Shown here: piece by piece, positions 1 to 8,935 of the stretch
Position numbering within the stretch: position 1 is the first letter of the stretch
Layout: each line of letters opens with the position of its first letter
Made by a program: the position numbers and the translations under genes
From: Anaeroplasmataceae bacterium
Lineage (GTDB): Bacteria > Bacillota_I > Bacilli_A > Acholeplasmatales > Anaeroplasmataceae
Assembly: GCA_029067355.1 (NCBI GenBank)
Contig: JAIEEQ010000010.1
Location: 1 to 64,000, forward strand
Direction of reading: 5' to 3'
DNA: 64,000 nt
Notes under the pieces: generated by a model
What the model was told of the DNA's origin: nothing
What the model saw: the letters and a program-made list of their open reading frames with translations, nothing else
Database searches by the model: none

Positions 1-494
1 ACTTTAATATTAGCGACAAAGTTTTGAATTGTTAATTTCTGAATAGGATCAGTAATTTCATCAATAAAAGATTCTAATTTGTTATCCTTAATATAATCAT
101 ATAAAAAACATCTTATTTTGTATGCCAGCATTGATAAATCATCATCTTCAGAAAATTTCAATTTAAAATATTCACAATACTTTTGAAATCTGAGTTTTGT
201 GAATATATTTATATCAATGTCAATTGCACAATCAAAACTATCATCAAAATTTTTAAAATCTTGCATATAAACTGTATTATTAATTAGATTCTCAATAGAG
301 TAATTTCGTTTAGTGTTAGAATCAATTGTATTTGGACAATATTTGTATAGCTTAAAATTACTATTTGAATGAAACTTTTCTGAAAAACCATCTAGGCCTG
401 ATTCACCAATCTCTGTAAGAGAATAAACTTTATTTGCTATTACACAATCATTTTCTAAAAACGATACTAATATTTGTTGTAAATCTATATCCAT
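1..494 (-). CDS. DUF2971-like protein, 3' end beyond window
   Basis: The reading frame stays open from an ATG at 494 to the left edge, about 164 codons, so the C-terminus is missing. An AGAAGG ribosome binding site 7 nt before this ATG favours it over an in-frame ATG at 515 that has no such site. The segment 'LYKYCPN', then 'NYSIENLINNTVYMQD', then 'FDDSFDC' matches the layout I know from the start of DUF2971 proteins. Their biochemical function is unknown, and they often occur in accessory or defence regions. No signal peptide or membrane segment is visible. The frame is AT-rich and apparently monocistronic. The family call is by recognition of this short block only; function is not inferred. 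Confidence 0.55.
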   Translation of the reverse strand, partial: MDIDLQQILVSFLENDCVIANKVYSLTEIGESGLDGFSEKFHSNSNFKLYKYCPNTIDSNTKRNYSIENLINNTVYMQDFKNFDDSFDCAIDIDINIFTKLRFQKYCEYFKLKFSEDDDLSMLAYKIRCFLYDYIKDNKLESFIDEITDPIQKLTIQNFVANIK

Positions 495-612
495 ATTTTC
501 GCCTTCTTTCAACATTATTTTAACATATATAATCATGAAAGCATATACTTTAGAAGAATTCATTAAATTTTTATGTTGTTTAAGTTGAATACCAAAGATG
601 TGAAAATTATGT

Positions 613-651
613 GAGAAAAAATACCCAAAATGGCTGTTTTTGCCCCATTTT
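613..651 (-). terminator. Rho-independent terminator after the small Cys-rich gene
   Basis: On the minus strand AAAATGG and CCATTTT (627-633 and 645-651) form a stem with an A-rich loop, followed after a short GGGTA by six T residues. It lies just past the stop codon of the 57-residue gene. Confidence 0.5.
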
Positions 652-668
652 AGGCACTTTGTGTAGGT

Positions 669-842
669 TTAGTTGAGTACTACATGTGTATGATAATTTG
701 TATAGTGGGGTACATCCTCTACATTACAAGTCTGAACAACCTGATTACATTGCTGGTAGGTTGGAACACTGGTTGGACAACCAGATCCTAAATCATTTCC
801 ACCACAGCCACAGGAATTAAAGTTAGTGCCTGTGAAATTCAT
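669..842 (-). CDS. small Cys/His-containing protein, possibly spore-coat (CotD-like)
   Basis: This 57-residue frame starts at an ATG preceded by a very strong GAGGAGGT ribosome binding site 6 nt upstream, and it is followed by a terminator hairpin, so it is probably a real gene. The N-terminus is Gly/Cys-rich ('CGCGGNDLGSGCP'). The rest contains 'QQCNQVVQTC' and 'PHYTNYHTHVV', His/Tyr-rich sequence that reminds me of CotD-like inner spore coat proteins. I cannot prove that assignment. The protein stops abruptly after 'HTHVV', so it may be a short version or a truncated copy. A CATAnnnTA-type -10 element lies 20-28 nt upstream of the start, compatible with a mother-cell sigma factor. Confidence 0.5.
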   Translation of the reverse strand: MNFTGTNFNSCGCGGNDLGSGCPTSVPTYQQCNQVVQTCNVEDVPHYTNYHTHVVLN

Positions 843-861
843 TTCTTTACCTCCTCACCTA

Positions 862-870
862 TAATATATG
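862..870 (-). promoter_or_regulatory. candidate sigma-E/K-type -10 element (CATATATTA)
   Basis: On the minus strand CATATATTA fits the CATAnnnTA -10 pattern of sporulation mother-cell sigma factors and sits 20-28 nt before the start codon of the small Cys-rich gene. No well-spaced -35 was found, so this is suggestive only. Confidence 0.25.
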
Positions 871-896
871 TTTTTATTATTGAAGTGAATAGGCAA

Positions 897-922
897 AAAA
901 GAAAAAGCTCTAGTTTGAGCTT
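897..922 (-). terminator. terminator of the DUF3737 gene
   Basis: AAGCTC/GAGCTT (905-910 and 917-922) form a hairpin that overlaps the stop codon of the upstream minus-strand gene and is followed by a T-rich tract (TTTTTC and TTTTTT). Confidence 0.7.
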
Positions 923-1770
923 ACCTTTTCCTTTATTCTTATTTTTGCAAGAGGCTTATACTTTGCATCTTCTGTTAATAATACTTCTTTTATCTCATCT
1001 GCTTCTATGAATCCTGATTTTGGATTCTTTACAGAATCTATGAAGCCTTTGATGGTTGCTTCTACATCAGAATACTCAAAGGCTAAATCCGTATCTATCA
1101 TTTCACAATCAATCAGCTTTAAATTTTTGCAATAACAAAGAGGCTGTGTCCCAATAATTTTACAATGGATTAAAGTTAAATTTTCAGAATACCAAGCCAA
1201 GTATTCTCCCTGAACAATTGAATTCTTAACAGTTACATTCTTAGAATGCCAGAAGGCATCCTTTGTTTTTAATATACTATCTTCAATAAGCATATCCTCT
1301 ACGTACTGAAAGGAATATTTTCCTGTGAAATTCATATTTTTTAATTTCAAATTCTTGGCTTCAAAAAACAGATATTCACTTTGAATCTGAATTTGATTTG
1401 CTGTTATATTTTTTGATCTCCAGCCAAACTCTGGAGAAACAATTTCTGTATTTAACAACTCAATATTTTCACATTCTCTTAAAGCCTTAATACCAAGCAA
1501 ATGAGAATTTTTGATTTGAGCATTTTGGGTATACCATAGGGCAGCACGACAATTTTCAGTCATTGTAACATCTTCAAGTAAGACATTATAATCATGCCAT
1601 AGCGGATATCTTAAATCCATAAAACAATGAATTAGTTCAATACTTTTAGTCTCCTTAAGGGCAGACTCTCCGTCTTCTTCTCCCTCAAATCTACAATCTA
1701 TAACTCTTGTATTTTCTATTCCATATAATGCACGCTCTTCACCAAAGCGCATATTTCTTATTTCTTTCAT
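910..1770 (-). CDS. DUF3737 family beta-helix protein
   Basis: The product is about 286 residues. It is built of short recurring strands with Asn/Cys/Ser turns ('NVLLEDVTMTENCRAALW', 'NVTVKNSIVQG', 'NLTLIHCKIIG', 'NLKLIDCEMID'), the signature of a right-handed beta-helix and of the DUF3737 family. It has no signal peptide or membrane segments, so it is probably cytoplasmic; the function of the family is unknown. A GTG nine bases upstream (1779) is in frame. The ATG at 1770 is preferred because GGGGTGA lies 5 nt before it and family members begin 'MKEI'. The gene is flanked by terminators on both sides, so it is monocistronic. Confidence 0.8.
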   Translation of the reverse strand: MKEIRNMRFGEERALYGIENTRVIDCRFEGEEDGESALKETKSIELIHCFMDLRYPLWHDYNVLLEDVTMTENCRAALWYTQNAQIKNSHLLGIKALRECENIELLNTEIVSPEFGWRSKNITANQIQIQSEYLFFEAKNLKLKNMNFTGKYSFQYVEDMLIEDSILKTKDAFWHSKNVTVKNSIVQGEYLAWYSENLTLIHCKIIGTQPLCYCKNLKLIDCEMIDTDLAFEYSDVEATIKGFIDSVKNPKSGFIEADEIKEVLLTEDAKYKPLAKIRIKEKVSSN

Positions 1771-1783
1771 TTTTCTCACCCCA

Positions 1784-1812
1784 TAAAAAAAGGATTTTAA
1801 TAATCCTTTTTC
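1784..1812. terminator. bidirectional terminator hairpin
   Basis: AAAAAGGATT and AATCCTTTTT (1787-1796 and 1802-1811) form a perfect 10-bp stem with a 5-nt loop and T-tracts on either strand. It terminates the Bax-inhibitor-like gene on the minus strand. Confidence 0.8.
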
Positions 1813-1818
1813 CCTTTA

Positions 1819-2559
1819 TTAATTATCACTTCTTGCTGCGATAAGTACAAGTAATCTTACTACCTCAACATAAATATAAACTATACTTACCAATAATCCT
1901 AAGGATACAGACCACTCTGCATCTTTAGAAGCTCCCATAGAAACCACTGTGTTTGCCTCAGCAAAGTTCAGCGCAAGTGTAATTACACCATAAAACAATA
2001 AGAATACCTCTACACCAATCATGATACCTAAATAAGTACCATAATCTGGAATAAACATACTGAAGATGAACATAAGTGGTATAATTGCGATAGCACCTAA
2101 GGTTAACCCGAAGCAGATAGAGCGGAATTTACTTCCAACACGCATAATTCCAGTTGCAAATAAAATTAACATAATTGCAAACAACACAACGGTTGAGAAT
2201 ATTGCAGTCGTAACAACACCTGGAACATAGGCTTCTACAATCGCAGAAAGGGTTCCTAAGAACAATCCTTCACAAATTGAATAAATTACAGAAGCATATT
2301 TTGCCTTACGCTCTGACATTCTTCCAACCATTACAGAAATGAACCCTACAATGCTTGATACAATCAAGGTTACATAGAATACCATTGGATTATTAGTAAG
2401 AATCGTTGGTAACGCAAAGGCAACCACTGCCGCAATTAAAATTGTAATCAGCAATAAAATCGTTGTTTTAACCGTTATTCCCTTATAGGTAGCACGGTCT
2501 ACATCATCATAAACAGCCTCTCCTGTTTGAATACTTGAAAATAATGGACTTTGTTTCAC
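1819..2559 (-). CDS. Bax inhibitor-1/YccA-type membrane protein
   Basis: The 246-residue protein has a short cytoplasmic N-terminus ('DDVDRATYKGITVKTT') followed by about seven hydrophobic helices. This is the arrangement of the bacterial Bax inhibitor-1-like (YccA, BaxI_1) family of the TMBIM superfamily. Relatives form pH-sensitive calcium-leak channels or interact with membrane proteases; the specific role here is unknown. The acidic residues in the last helix region ('DAEWSVSLG') agree with the family. The start is a GTG at 2559 with AGGAGG 9 nt upstream; no better ATG exists. It is monocistronic, ending at the hairpin at 1784-1812. Confidence 0.85.
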   Translation of the reverse strand: MKQSPLFSSIQTGEAVYDDVDRATYKGITVKTTILLLITILIAAVVAFALPTILTNNPMVFYVTLIVSSIVGFISVMVGRMSERKAKYASVIYSICEGLFLGTLSAIVEAYVPGVVTTAIFSTVVLFAIMLILFATGIMRVGSKFRSICFGLTLGAIAIIPLMFIFSMFIPDYGTYLGIMIGVEVFLLFYGVITLALNFAEANTVVSMGASKDAEWSVSLGLLVSIVYIYVEVVRLLVLIAARSDN

Positions 2560-2652
2560 GAAAATATCCTCCTTAAATTACGCTATACATTATATCATAT
2601 CCCATTTGATTAGACAAGATACACAAAAGCTTTCACATAATATCACATAACT

Positions 2653-5600
2653 TTAAGCAAAAGCAAATAATCCAACAGCTTCCTCTGGGTCATCCTCCGG
2701 CAAATTTCCAAAGGAATGCATAACTTCAAATAAATCAAATAGGCTCTGACTTAAGCGTGTACGATTTTGAATATCCTTTTTGGAAGTAAAGAGCTTTTCC
2801 TCTCTCTTTTTCACAATATCTAAAGCTATACTCTCCCCTAAGGAATCTACTGCTGAAAATGGAATTCGTAGAGCTCCATCCTCTACCTCAAAAACTGTTG
2901 CAGAGGATTTCATAATATCAACAGGTAAAAACTTAATTCCTCTTGAAGCCATTTCTAGAGCCACCTGTAAAGCCGTATATTTATCATCATCTGTGGCAGT
3001 TTTATCTGTCTTAGCTGTTATTTCTTCCATTGCTGCCTTAATTGCCATTTTACCACCAAGATAAGCCTGAACCACATGACCCTTAGCACGCTTAGAAAAC
3101 CATGCACTATAAAATAACGCAGGTGCGTTTACCTTAAACCATGCAATTCTTAACGCCATAAGAACATATGCAGTAGCATGAGCCTTAGGGAACATATATT
3201 TAATACGCTCACAGGACCAGATATACCATGCTGGAACATGCTTCTCCTCCATCTGAGCTTTATATTTAGCCCAGGTCTGCTGATCCTTAGCCACCTTTCC
3301 CTTACGTACAAATTCCATAATCTGGAAAGCCGCAAGTGGCTCTAGCCCATAGTGAAGTAGGTCTACCATAATATCATCACGACACCCTATAATATCCTTA
3401 AATTCAATTTTACCAAACTCTGTTGTTCCAGCAACCAAATCCTGTGCATTTGTATTCCAAACATCTGTACCATGGGACAGACCAGAAATTTTAACCAGCT
3501 GCGCAAAAGTCTTTGGCAAGGTTTCAACAAGCATCTGACGCACAAAGTTTGTTCCAAACTCAGGGACTGCATAGGAAGCAACCTTACTTCCAACCTCCTC
3601 CTCTCGAACTCCAATAACCTCTGTTCCAGAGAATAGTCTGTATATATTTTTATCATCAATTGGAATATCCTGAGGATCAGAAAATGGGAAGTCCTCCTGA
3701 TGCTTATGAACATAATCCATAAAATATTTAATTAGAGTAGGATCATCGTGTCCTAGCACGTCAAGCTTTAAAAGATTATTTTCAAAGGAATGATAATCAT
3801 AATGTGTAGTTCTCCACGTATTTTCTGTATTATCCGCAGGATATTGAACTGGAGTAACATCATAAATATCTACATAATGAGGAACAACTACAATTCCACC
3901 AGGATGCTGACCCGTAGAACGCTTGATACCAACCAAATAGGTTGCAAGTCGGTCCATTTCACAAGAACGTAAGGTAATCCCCTTTCGCTCACAATACCCC
4001 TTCACATAGCCATAAGCATTCTTCTCAGCAATTGTACCTACTGTACCTGCACGGAAGGCATTTTCTGGTCCAAATACCTCACGAATATATTCATGAGCCT
4101 GTGCCTGATATTCTCCAGAAAAGTTCAAATCAATATCTGGAACCTTATCTCCGTTAAAGCCTAGGAAGGTTTCAAATGGGATATCATGACCATCCTTTGT
4201 CAAAGGCTCGCCACATACTGGACAAACAGCATCAGGTAAATCGTATCCTGAATCCACACTGCGAAGAACCGCCTGGAATGGCTTTTCTACTTCCGTAAGT
4301 CCAAATTCATCCACCTCATCATCTCGCATTCTGAAGGTATGAAATTTACATTTTTTACAACGATAATGTGGAGATAGAGGATTAATCTCTGTAATCTGCA
4401 TCATAGTTGCAACTAAGGAAGATCCCACAGATCCTCGAGAACCAACCAGGTATCCATCACTTAAAGATTTTTCAACCATTAAATGAGAAATATAATAAAC
4501 AGACGCATATCCATTAGAAATGATGGAATTTAACTCTCTGTCAATTCGTTTTTGCACAATAAGATGAGGATTTTCACCATAGAGCCTTGTCATATTTTCC
4601 TTGACAATTCGCTTTACCTCTTCTGTTATAGAAGGAATATGTAAGAAGGTATCCTTAAACTCATCATCTCTAGGAGCAAACATATCCTTTTTGAAGGCTG
4701 GGAATTTTTCAATCTGATCTGCAATCTTATTTGTATTTTCCACAACAATTTCATAAGCTAAATCAGAATGTAAAAACTCAAATTCCTTAAGCATTTCCTC
4801 AGTTGTTCTTAAATGCATATCAGGCGCTTCCTTATAGTTTGCCAAAGGATGCTGTCCACCACCTACCTGTGGAGATGCAATCAGGATATCTCTGTACTTT
4901 TTCAGGTTTGGTCTTAAGTAATGGCAGTCTGAGGTTGCAACCACTAATTTTTTCTTTCGCTTTGCAGCTTCAATAATCTTTAAAATAATTTCTTGAACTC
5001 GCTCTTCTCCATTAGGCATATCCTCAAATAGCTGTCGGTAAGCCGTAGGAGGCTGAACCTCAATATAGTCATAATACTCTATTGCCTCTTCAAGCTCCTC
5101 AATACTTCGATTTAAAGCTAGCTCAAATACCTCTCCATTAACACAGGCTGAGCCTAAGAAAATTCCTTCCTTATGAGCATCTATCACTGACTTCAGCGCC
5201 TTGGCATTGCCAAAGAAATGCTTTGTCAAAGCATCACTGATTATCTTATACATATTTTTATAGCCCACTTGGTTTTTAGCTAGAATTGTAATATGTGTTG
5301 GAATCAGATGCTTCCAGTGCTCCTCTTTATTTATAATTGAATTAATATCCTTATAATTGTAAATATTTCTCTTGAAAAGATCACTAAGCATCTGAATAAA
5401 ACAAAGTGCAGTAACTCTTGTATCATCAGTAGCTCTATGGTGCTGTTCCTGCTTTACCTTAAAATACTTAGATAGAGATTTCAAATTAAAGGTTTTAACC
5501 TCCGTTCCGTAGCCAGCACGGAATAAATTTAAGGTATCAATTACAGGAAGCATTTCATATCCCATATGATATTTCTTAATATCTCTATAAATCATTCCCA

Positions 5601-7110
5601 CATCAAACGAAGCATTATGGGCAACCAAAATAGCCCCCTCACAGAACTTCATAAATTTAGGTAAGATTTCTTCAATACCTAAAGCATCCTTAACCATATC
5701 ATCTGTAATATGGGTAATTCCCACAATCTTTTCAGGAATTGGACGTCCTGGGTTTACAAAAACCTCAAATGTATCCACAATTCCACCCTGAACAACCTTA
5801 TGAGCAGCAATCTCAATGATTTCATCATAGGTTTGAGATAATCCCGTGGTTTCTATATCAAAAACCACATAGGTTGCATCTCTAAGCTCTATATCCCTTT
5901 GATCTAGGGTTATAAAATATTTTTCATCATTGATATAATTTAGCTCCACCCCATAAATAGGTTTAAAATCAGGATATTTTTCAATTGCATGTGCGATATC
6001 AGGAACACTGTAAATACCATTATGGTCTGTAAAGGCCATAGCCTTCCAGTCCCATTCAATAGCTGTCTTTACATAGTCTACCGCATCCGTTAAGCCATCT
6101 AGGTTACTCATCTTTGTATGACAATGTAGCTCAACACGCTTTACAGGGGCTGTGTCTGTTATCCTGCTTTCTTCCTTTTTTCCAATATATTCTATGGAAG
6201 TAGCATTAATAACCACCTGCTTCGCAAAAGAATCAAATTCAGCTTTTCCAGAAATTTTTAATCTAGAGCCCTCCTTCATATCCTTTTCATAAAGCTCCTT
6301 TTCTGTATCTGTACGCAACCATTTTTTTACCAAAATTGAATCTGATTCATCTGTAACCTTTATTGTTGCCAAAGAGGATTTTGTTTTTGCAAAGCTACGG
6401 ATTTCTATACCAAAGATATAGGCATCAATCGTAAAATTACATAGACCGTGTGTATTCTGATAAACGGATATATCATACTGTGTATTTGGAATATCCTTAA
6501 TTAAGCTAATTTCAGATGGTGCCTGAGTACGCACATATTTCTTTTCCTTTTGAATCTGCTCATTAATTTTCTGAACTGATTCTGCCTCAGATTTTTGTTT
6601 TGCCAGAGTTTCCTCAATTTCCCTTTGAAGGGCATTTAGCTCCTCCTGAACACTGCTTTTCTCATCACGAAGTAAAGCAATATGAACATGTAAGCCGTAA
6701 TCCTCAAATTTCTTTAAAATAGGCTGAATCAAATCTTCAACACCTGCAGCATCACAAGGGATAGTAAAATGCAGACGATTTTCTTCAATTTTGCACTCCT
6801 CAGCAGAGAAAACGACAAAACGTGGAGATTCATGCCCAAGCTCCTCTAATATGGCCTCAAGATAGGCTTTATATTCTAAAGAAGCCAAATTCTCCTTGAT
6901 ATACTCTACTTCTAAAACAATTTTCATTGCCTCTAGTCCCACAGCATTCTTTACACACTGAAATAATGCTTTGTATTGTTCAATTTGCAGGGCTTCCTCT
7001 ATACCAATATGAAAGACCATCTTTTTTGATTTTTTATGATAGGTTACTTTTTCAACAGAAAACTCTGACGAAATAATATCTTCAGCCTTTATAATCTCCT
7101 CTAGCTTCAT
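2653..7110 (-). CDS. polC: DNA polymerase III alpha subunit, gram-positive PolC type
   Basis: PolC is the main replicative polymerase of Bacillota. The 1485-residue product shows the usual order: N-terminal domain with a coiled-coil stretch (about 160-190), OB fold (about 210-310), PHP domain starting at 'HCHTKMSNLDG' (about 330), an inserted DEDDh 3'-5' exonuclease ('VFDIETTGLS', later 'VAHNASFDVGM'), then the catalytic core with 'GSRGSVGSSLVA' and 'PDIDLNFSG'. Four Cys in two CxxC pairs ('CKKC', 'CPVC') form the zinc-binding site. The ATG at 7110 follows GGAGGG; an in-frame TTG at 7122 is less likely. Its start lies only 15 nt after the stop codon of the upstream membrane-protein gene. Length and motifs look intact. 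Confidence 0.97.
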   Translation of the reverse strand: MKLEEIIKAEDIISSEFSVEKVTYHKKSKKMVFHIGIEEALQIEQYKALFQCVKNAVGLEAMKIVLEVEYIKENLASLEYKAYLEAILEELGHESPRFVVFSAEECKIEENRLHFTIPCDAAGVEDLIQPILKKFEDYGLHVHIALLRDEKSSVQEELNALQREIEETLAKQKSEAESVQKINEQIQKEKKYVRTQAPSEISLIKDIPNTQYDISVYQNTHGLCNFTIDAYIFGIEIRSFAKTKSSLATIKVTDESDSILVKKWLRTDTEKELYEKDMKEGSRLKISGKAEFDSFAKQVVINATSIEYIGKKEESRITDTAPVKRVELHCHTKMSNLDGLTDAVDYVKTAIEWDWKAMAFTDHNGIYSVPDIAHAIEKYPDFKPIYGVELNYINDEKYFITLDQRDIELRDATYVVFDIETTGLSQTYDEIIEIAAHKVVQGGIVDTFEVFVNPGRPIPEKIVGITHITDDMVKDALGIEEILPKFMKFCEGAILVAHNASFDVGMIYRDIKKYHMGYEMLPVIDTLNLFRAGYGTEVKTFNLKSLSKYFKVKQEQHHRATDDTRVTALCFIQMLSDLFKRNIYNYKDINSIINKEEHWKHLIPTHITILAKNQVGYKNMYKIISDALTKHFFGNAKALKSVIDAHKEGIFLGSACVNGEVFELALNRSIEELEEAIEYYDYIEVQPPTAYRQLFEDMPNGEERVQEIILKIIEAAKRKKKLVVATSDCHYLRPNLKKYRDILIASPQVGGGQHPLANYKEAPDMHLRTTEEMLKEFEFLHSDLAYEIVVENTNKIADQIEKFPAFKKDMFAPRDDEFKDTFLHIPSITEEVKRIVKENMTRLYGENPHLIVQKRIDRELNSIISNGYASVYYISHLMVEKSLSDGYLVGSRGSVGSSLVATMMQITEINPLSPHYRCKKCKFHTFRMRDDEVDEFGLTEVEKPFQAVLRSVDSGYDLPDAVCPVCGEPLTKDGHDIPFETFLGFNGDKVPDIDLNFSGEYQAQAHEYIREVFGPENAFRAGTVGTIAEKNAYGYVKGYCERKGITLRSCEMDRLATYLVGIKRSTGQHPGGIVVVPHYVDIYDVTPVQYPADNTENTWRTTHYDYHSFENNLLKLDVLGHDDPTLIKYFMDYVHKHQEDFPFSDPQDIPIDDKNIYRLFSGTEVIGVREEEVGSKVASYAVPEFGTNFVRQMLVETLPKTFAQLVKISGLSHGTDVWNTNAQDLVAGTTEFGKIEFKDIIGCRDDIMVDLLHYGLEPLAAFQIMEFVRKGKVAKDQQTWAKYKAQMEEKHVPAWYIWSCERIKYMFPKAHATAYVLMALRIAWFKVNAPALFYSAWFSKRAKGHVVQAYLGGKMAIKAAMEEITAKTDKTATDDDKYTALQVALEMASRGIKFLPVDIMKSSATVFEVEDGALRIPFSAVDSLGESIALDIVKKREEKLFTSKKDIQNRTRLSQSLFDLFEVMHSFGNLPEDDPEEAVGLFAFA

Positions 7111-7125
7111 ACTTCCCTCCAAAAA

Positions 7126-7917
7126 CTATCCTTTAAAAACGATTTTAATAATATGTCTAAATGTGATAAGCGTATAAATTAAAGGTAATGCTAATGCAAA
7201 ATATATGATTATAGACACATTGAATAAATAAGCAAAGAATGAGCCTACAAAAAAGACACATCCATCATAGAAGCTAAGCTTTGCACGCACACCTCGGTCA
7301 ATCGTTGGATTCATCGCAATGGATAAAACATAGCAAAAAACCACACAAATCAAATAAAAGATTATGATAGAAATAACTTCCTGAACAAAGGAATAGGTTT
7401 GAAAAAACAAAGTTGTACTTTCTAATAAAGAACTGACTAGTACTCTAAAGTTATAGGTATCTAAAGACTGGTTAGCAGCAACATTAGCTAAATTAAAGCT
7501 AGATACTGTTATGTCCTTATACTCCATAGAAGAAATTTCAACATTGCTGTAAAATACCTTAGCTCCACTTTCTTCTAATAGCAAGGTTACTGTGTCTAAG
7601 GGCAAAGAATATTGGTTATCCTTAGGTAATACTACCAAACGAATTCCTGTTCCACCAAGCTCAAAGCCTGTACCTGACAAGGTATTCGTTTCACGATCAA
7701 AAGCCACATCATTGTCTCCATGTTGTATAATCTTTGAGGTTACTGATAAAAGTGGTGCCTCTGTAAATGGAGAATCTGTATAGCATCTAGCAGCAAGCAT
7801 TCCTGCACATAGCGTAAAGAAAAGAACGATAGTTAAAAAAACTACGCCTGCACGATCCTTATTATATTTTCCAATACATCTTGGATGACAAATACAATCC
7901 TTAAATCTTTCAAACAT
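7126..7917 (-). CDS. membrane protein with an extracytoplasmic loop, DUF1189-like
   Basis: The 263-residue product has one hydrophobic helix near residues 25-45, a polar loop of about 120 residues (predicted outside the cell, Ser/Thr/Leu-rich), then about four closely spaced helices in the C-terminal third. The topology resembles DUF1189 proteins, but I recognise no diagnostic motif and assign no function. The N-terminus has two Cys ('CICHPRC'). It lies directly upstream of polC and is probably cotranscribed with it. A TATAAT -10 element lies at 7942-7947 on the minus strand, about 25 nt before the ATG. Confidence 0.55.
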   Translation of the reverse strand: MFERFKDCICHPRCIGKYNKDRAGVVFLTIVLFFTLCAGMLAARCYTDSPFTEAPLLSVTSKIIQHGDNDVAFDRETNTLSGTGFELGGTGIRLVVLPKDNQYSLPLDTVTLLLEESGAKVFYSNVEISSMEYKDITVSSFNLANVAANQSLDTYNFRVLVSSLLESTTLFFQTYSFVQEVISIIIFYLICVVFCYVLSIAMNPTIDRGVRAKLSFYDGCVFFVGSFFAYLFNVSIIIYFALALPLIYTLITFRHIIKIVFKG

Positions 7918-8011
7918 TATTTAAAACCTCACATTATTTTTATTATACCAAAAAACAACAATTATTACCACTTAAGAATAAAAATTTGTTATAATATTTA
8001 TGGTGATCCTA

Positions 8012-8935
8012 ATGAATCAAGAAAAACATTATAATACACTTACAGAATATTATCAAAAAAAATTAAATTGCAAGGTTGCAAAGGTTGCCTTAAATGCAAA
8101 CTTTACTTGTCCAAACCGAGATGGAACAAAGGGATATGGCGGATGCACCTATTGCTCAAAGCTAGGAAGCGGAGATACGGCAGGAAATCCCATCCATTCC
8201 TTAAGGAAACAGTATTTTGAAATCAAGGAACGTCTAATGAAAAAATGGCCAACTGCCAAATTCATTCCTTATCTTCAGGCCTACTCTAATACCTATGCCC
8301 CTTTAGAGCAATTAAAAAGCCTCTATGAGGAAATTCTTTCCTTTGATCCAGATCATATTGTAGGACTTGCCATTGCTACCCGACCAGACTGCTTTACAAA
8401 GGAGCTTTATGATTATCTAGGTCAAATCAATCAAAGAGTTCCTTTATCCATTGAACTTGGACTTCAGTCAATTCATGAAAAAACAATTCAGCGAATTCAT
8501 CGCTGTTGTACAAATGAAGAGCTTATTTTAAGTGTAAAGGAGCTTAGAAAAAGAAACATAGAGGTCGTTATTCATATTATAAATGGGCTTCCTGATGAAA
8601 TGGAAGACGATATGCTAAAAACCATTGATTTCTTGAATACACTAGATATACAGGGAATTAAAATTCATAGTCTTTTACTTCTAAAGGATACCGTACTATA
8701 TGAGGAATATCAAAAAGTCCCTTTTCCAATTCTAACCTTAAAGGAATACGTTGACATTGTTGTAAAGCAGATTGCCCGATTAAAGCCCTCCATCTTGATT
8801 CATCGTTTGGCAGCAGATGGAATTCTAGAAGATATTATGCTTCCAAAATGGCCAATAAAAAAGCTTGTCGTCATGAACGAAATTGACAAGCTCTTAAGGG
8901 CTAAAAATATATATCAGGGAGATGATTTTAAATAA
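8012..8935 (+). CDS. ytqA: TIGR01212-family radical SAM protein (YtqA-like)
   Basis: This 307-residue protein carries the radical SAM cluster-binding motif in the spaced form typical of the YtqA/TIGR01212 family ('CPNRDGTKGYGGCTYC'), followed by 'LQAYSNTYAPLEQL' and 'GLQSIHEKT', characteristic of that family (Elp3-like fold). The substrate is not established with certainty; related proteins act on tRNA. The ATG at 8012 is chosen over 8000 because GGTGAT lies just before it. A TATAAT at 7990-7995 gives a very short leader. The last 8 nt overlap the convergent gene on the other strand. Confidence 0.85.
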   Translation: MNQEKHYNTLTEYYQKKLNCKVAKVALNANFTCPNRDGTKGYGGCTYCSKLGSGDTAGNPIHSLRKQYFEIKERLMKKWPTAKFIPYLQAYSNTYAPLEQLKSLYEEILSFDPDHIVGLAIATRPDCFTKELYDYLGQINQRVPLSIELGLQSIHEKTIQRIHRCCTNEELILSVKELRKRNIEVVIHIINGLPDEMEDDMLKTIDFLNTLDIQGIKIHSLLLLKDTVLYEEYQKVPFPILTLKEYVDIVVKQIARLKPSILIHRLAADGILEDIMLPKWPIKKLVVMNEIDKLLRAKNIYQGDDFK

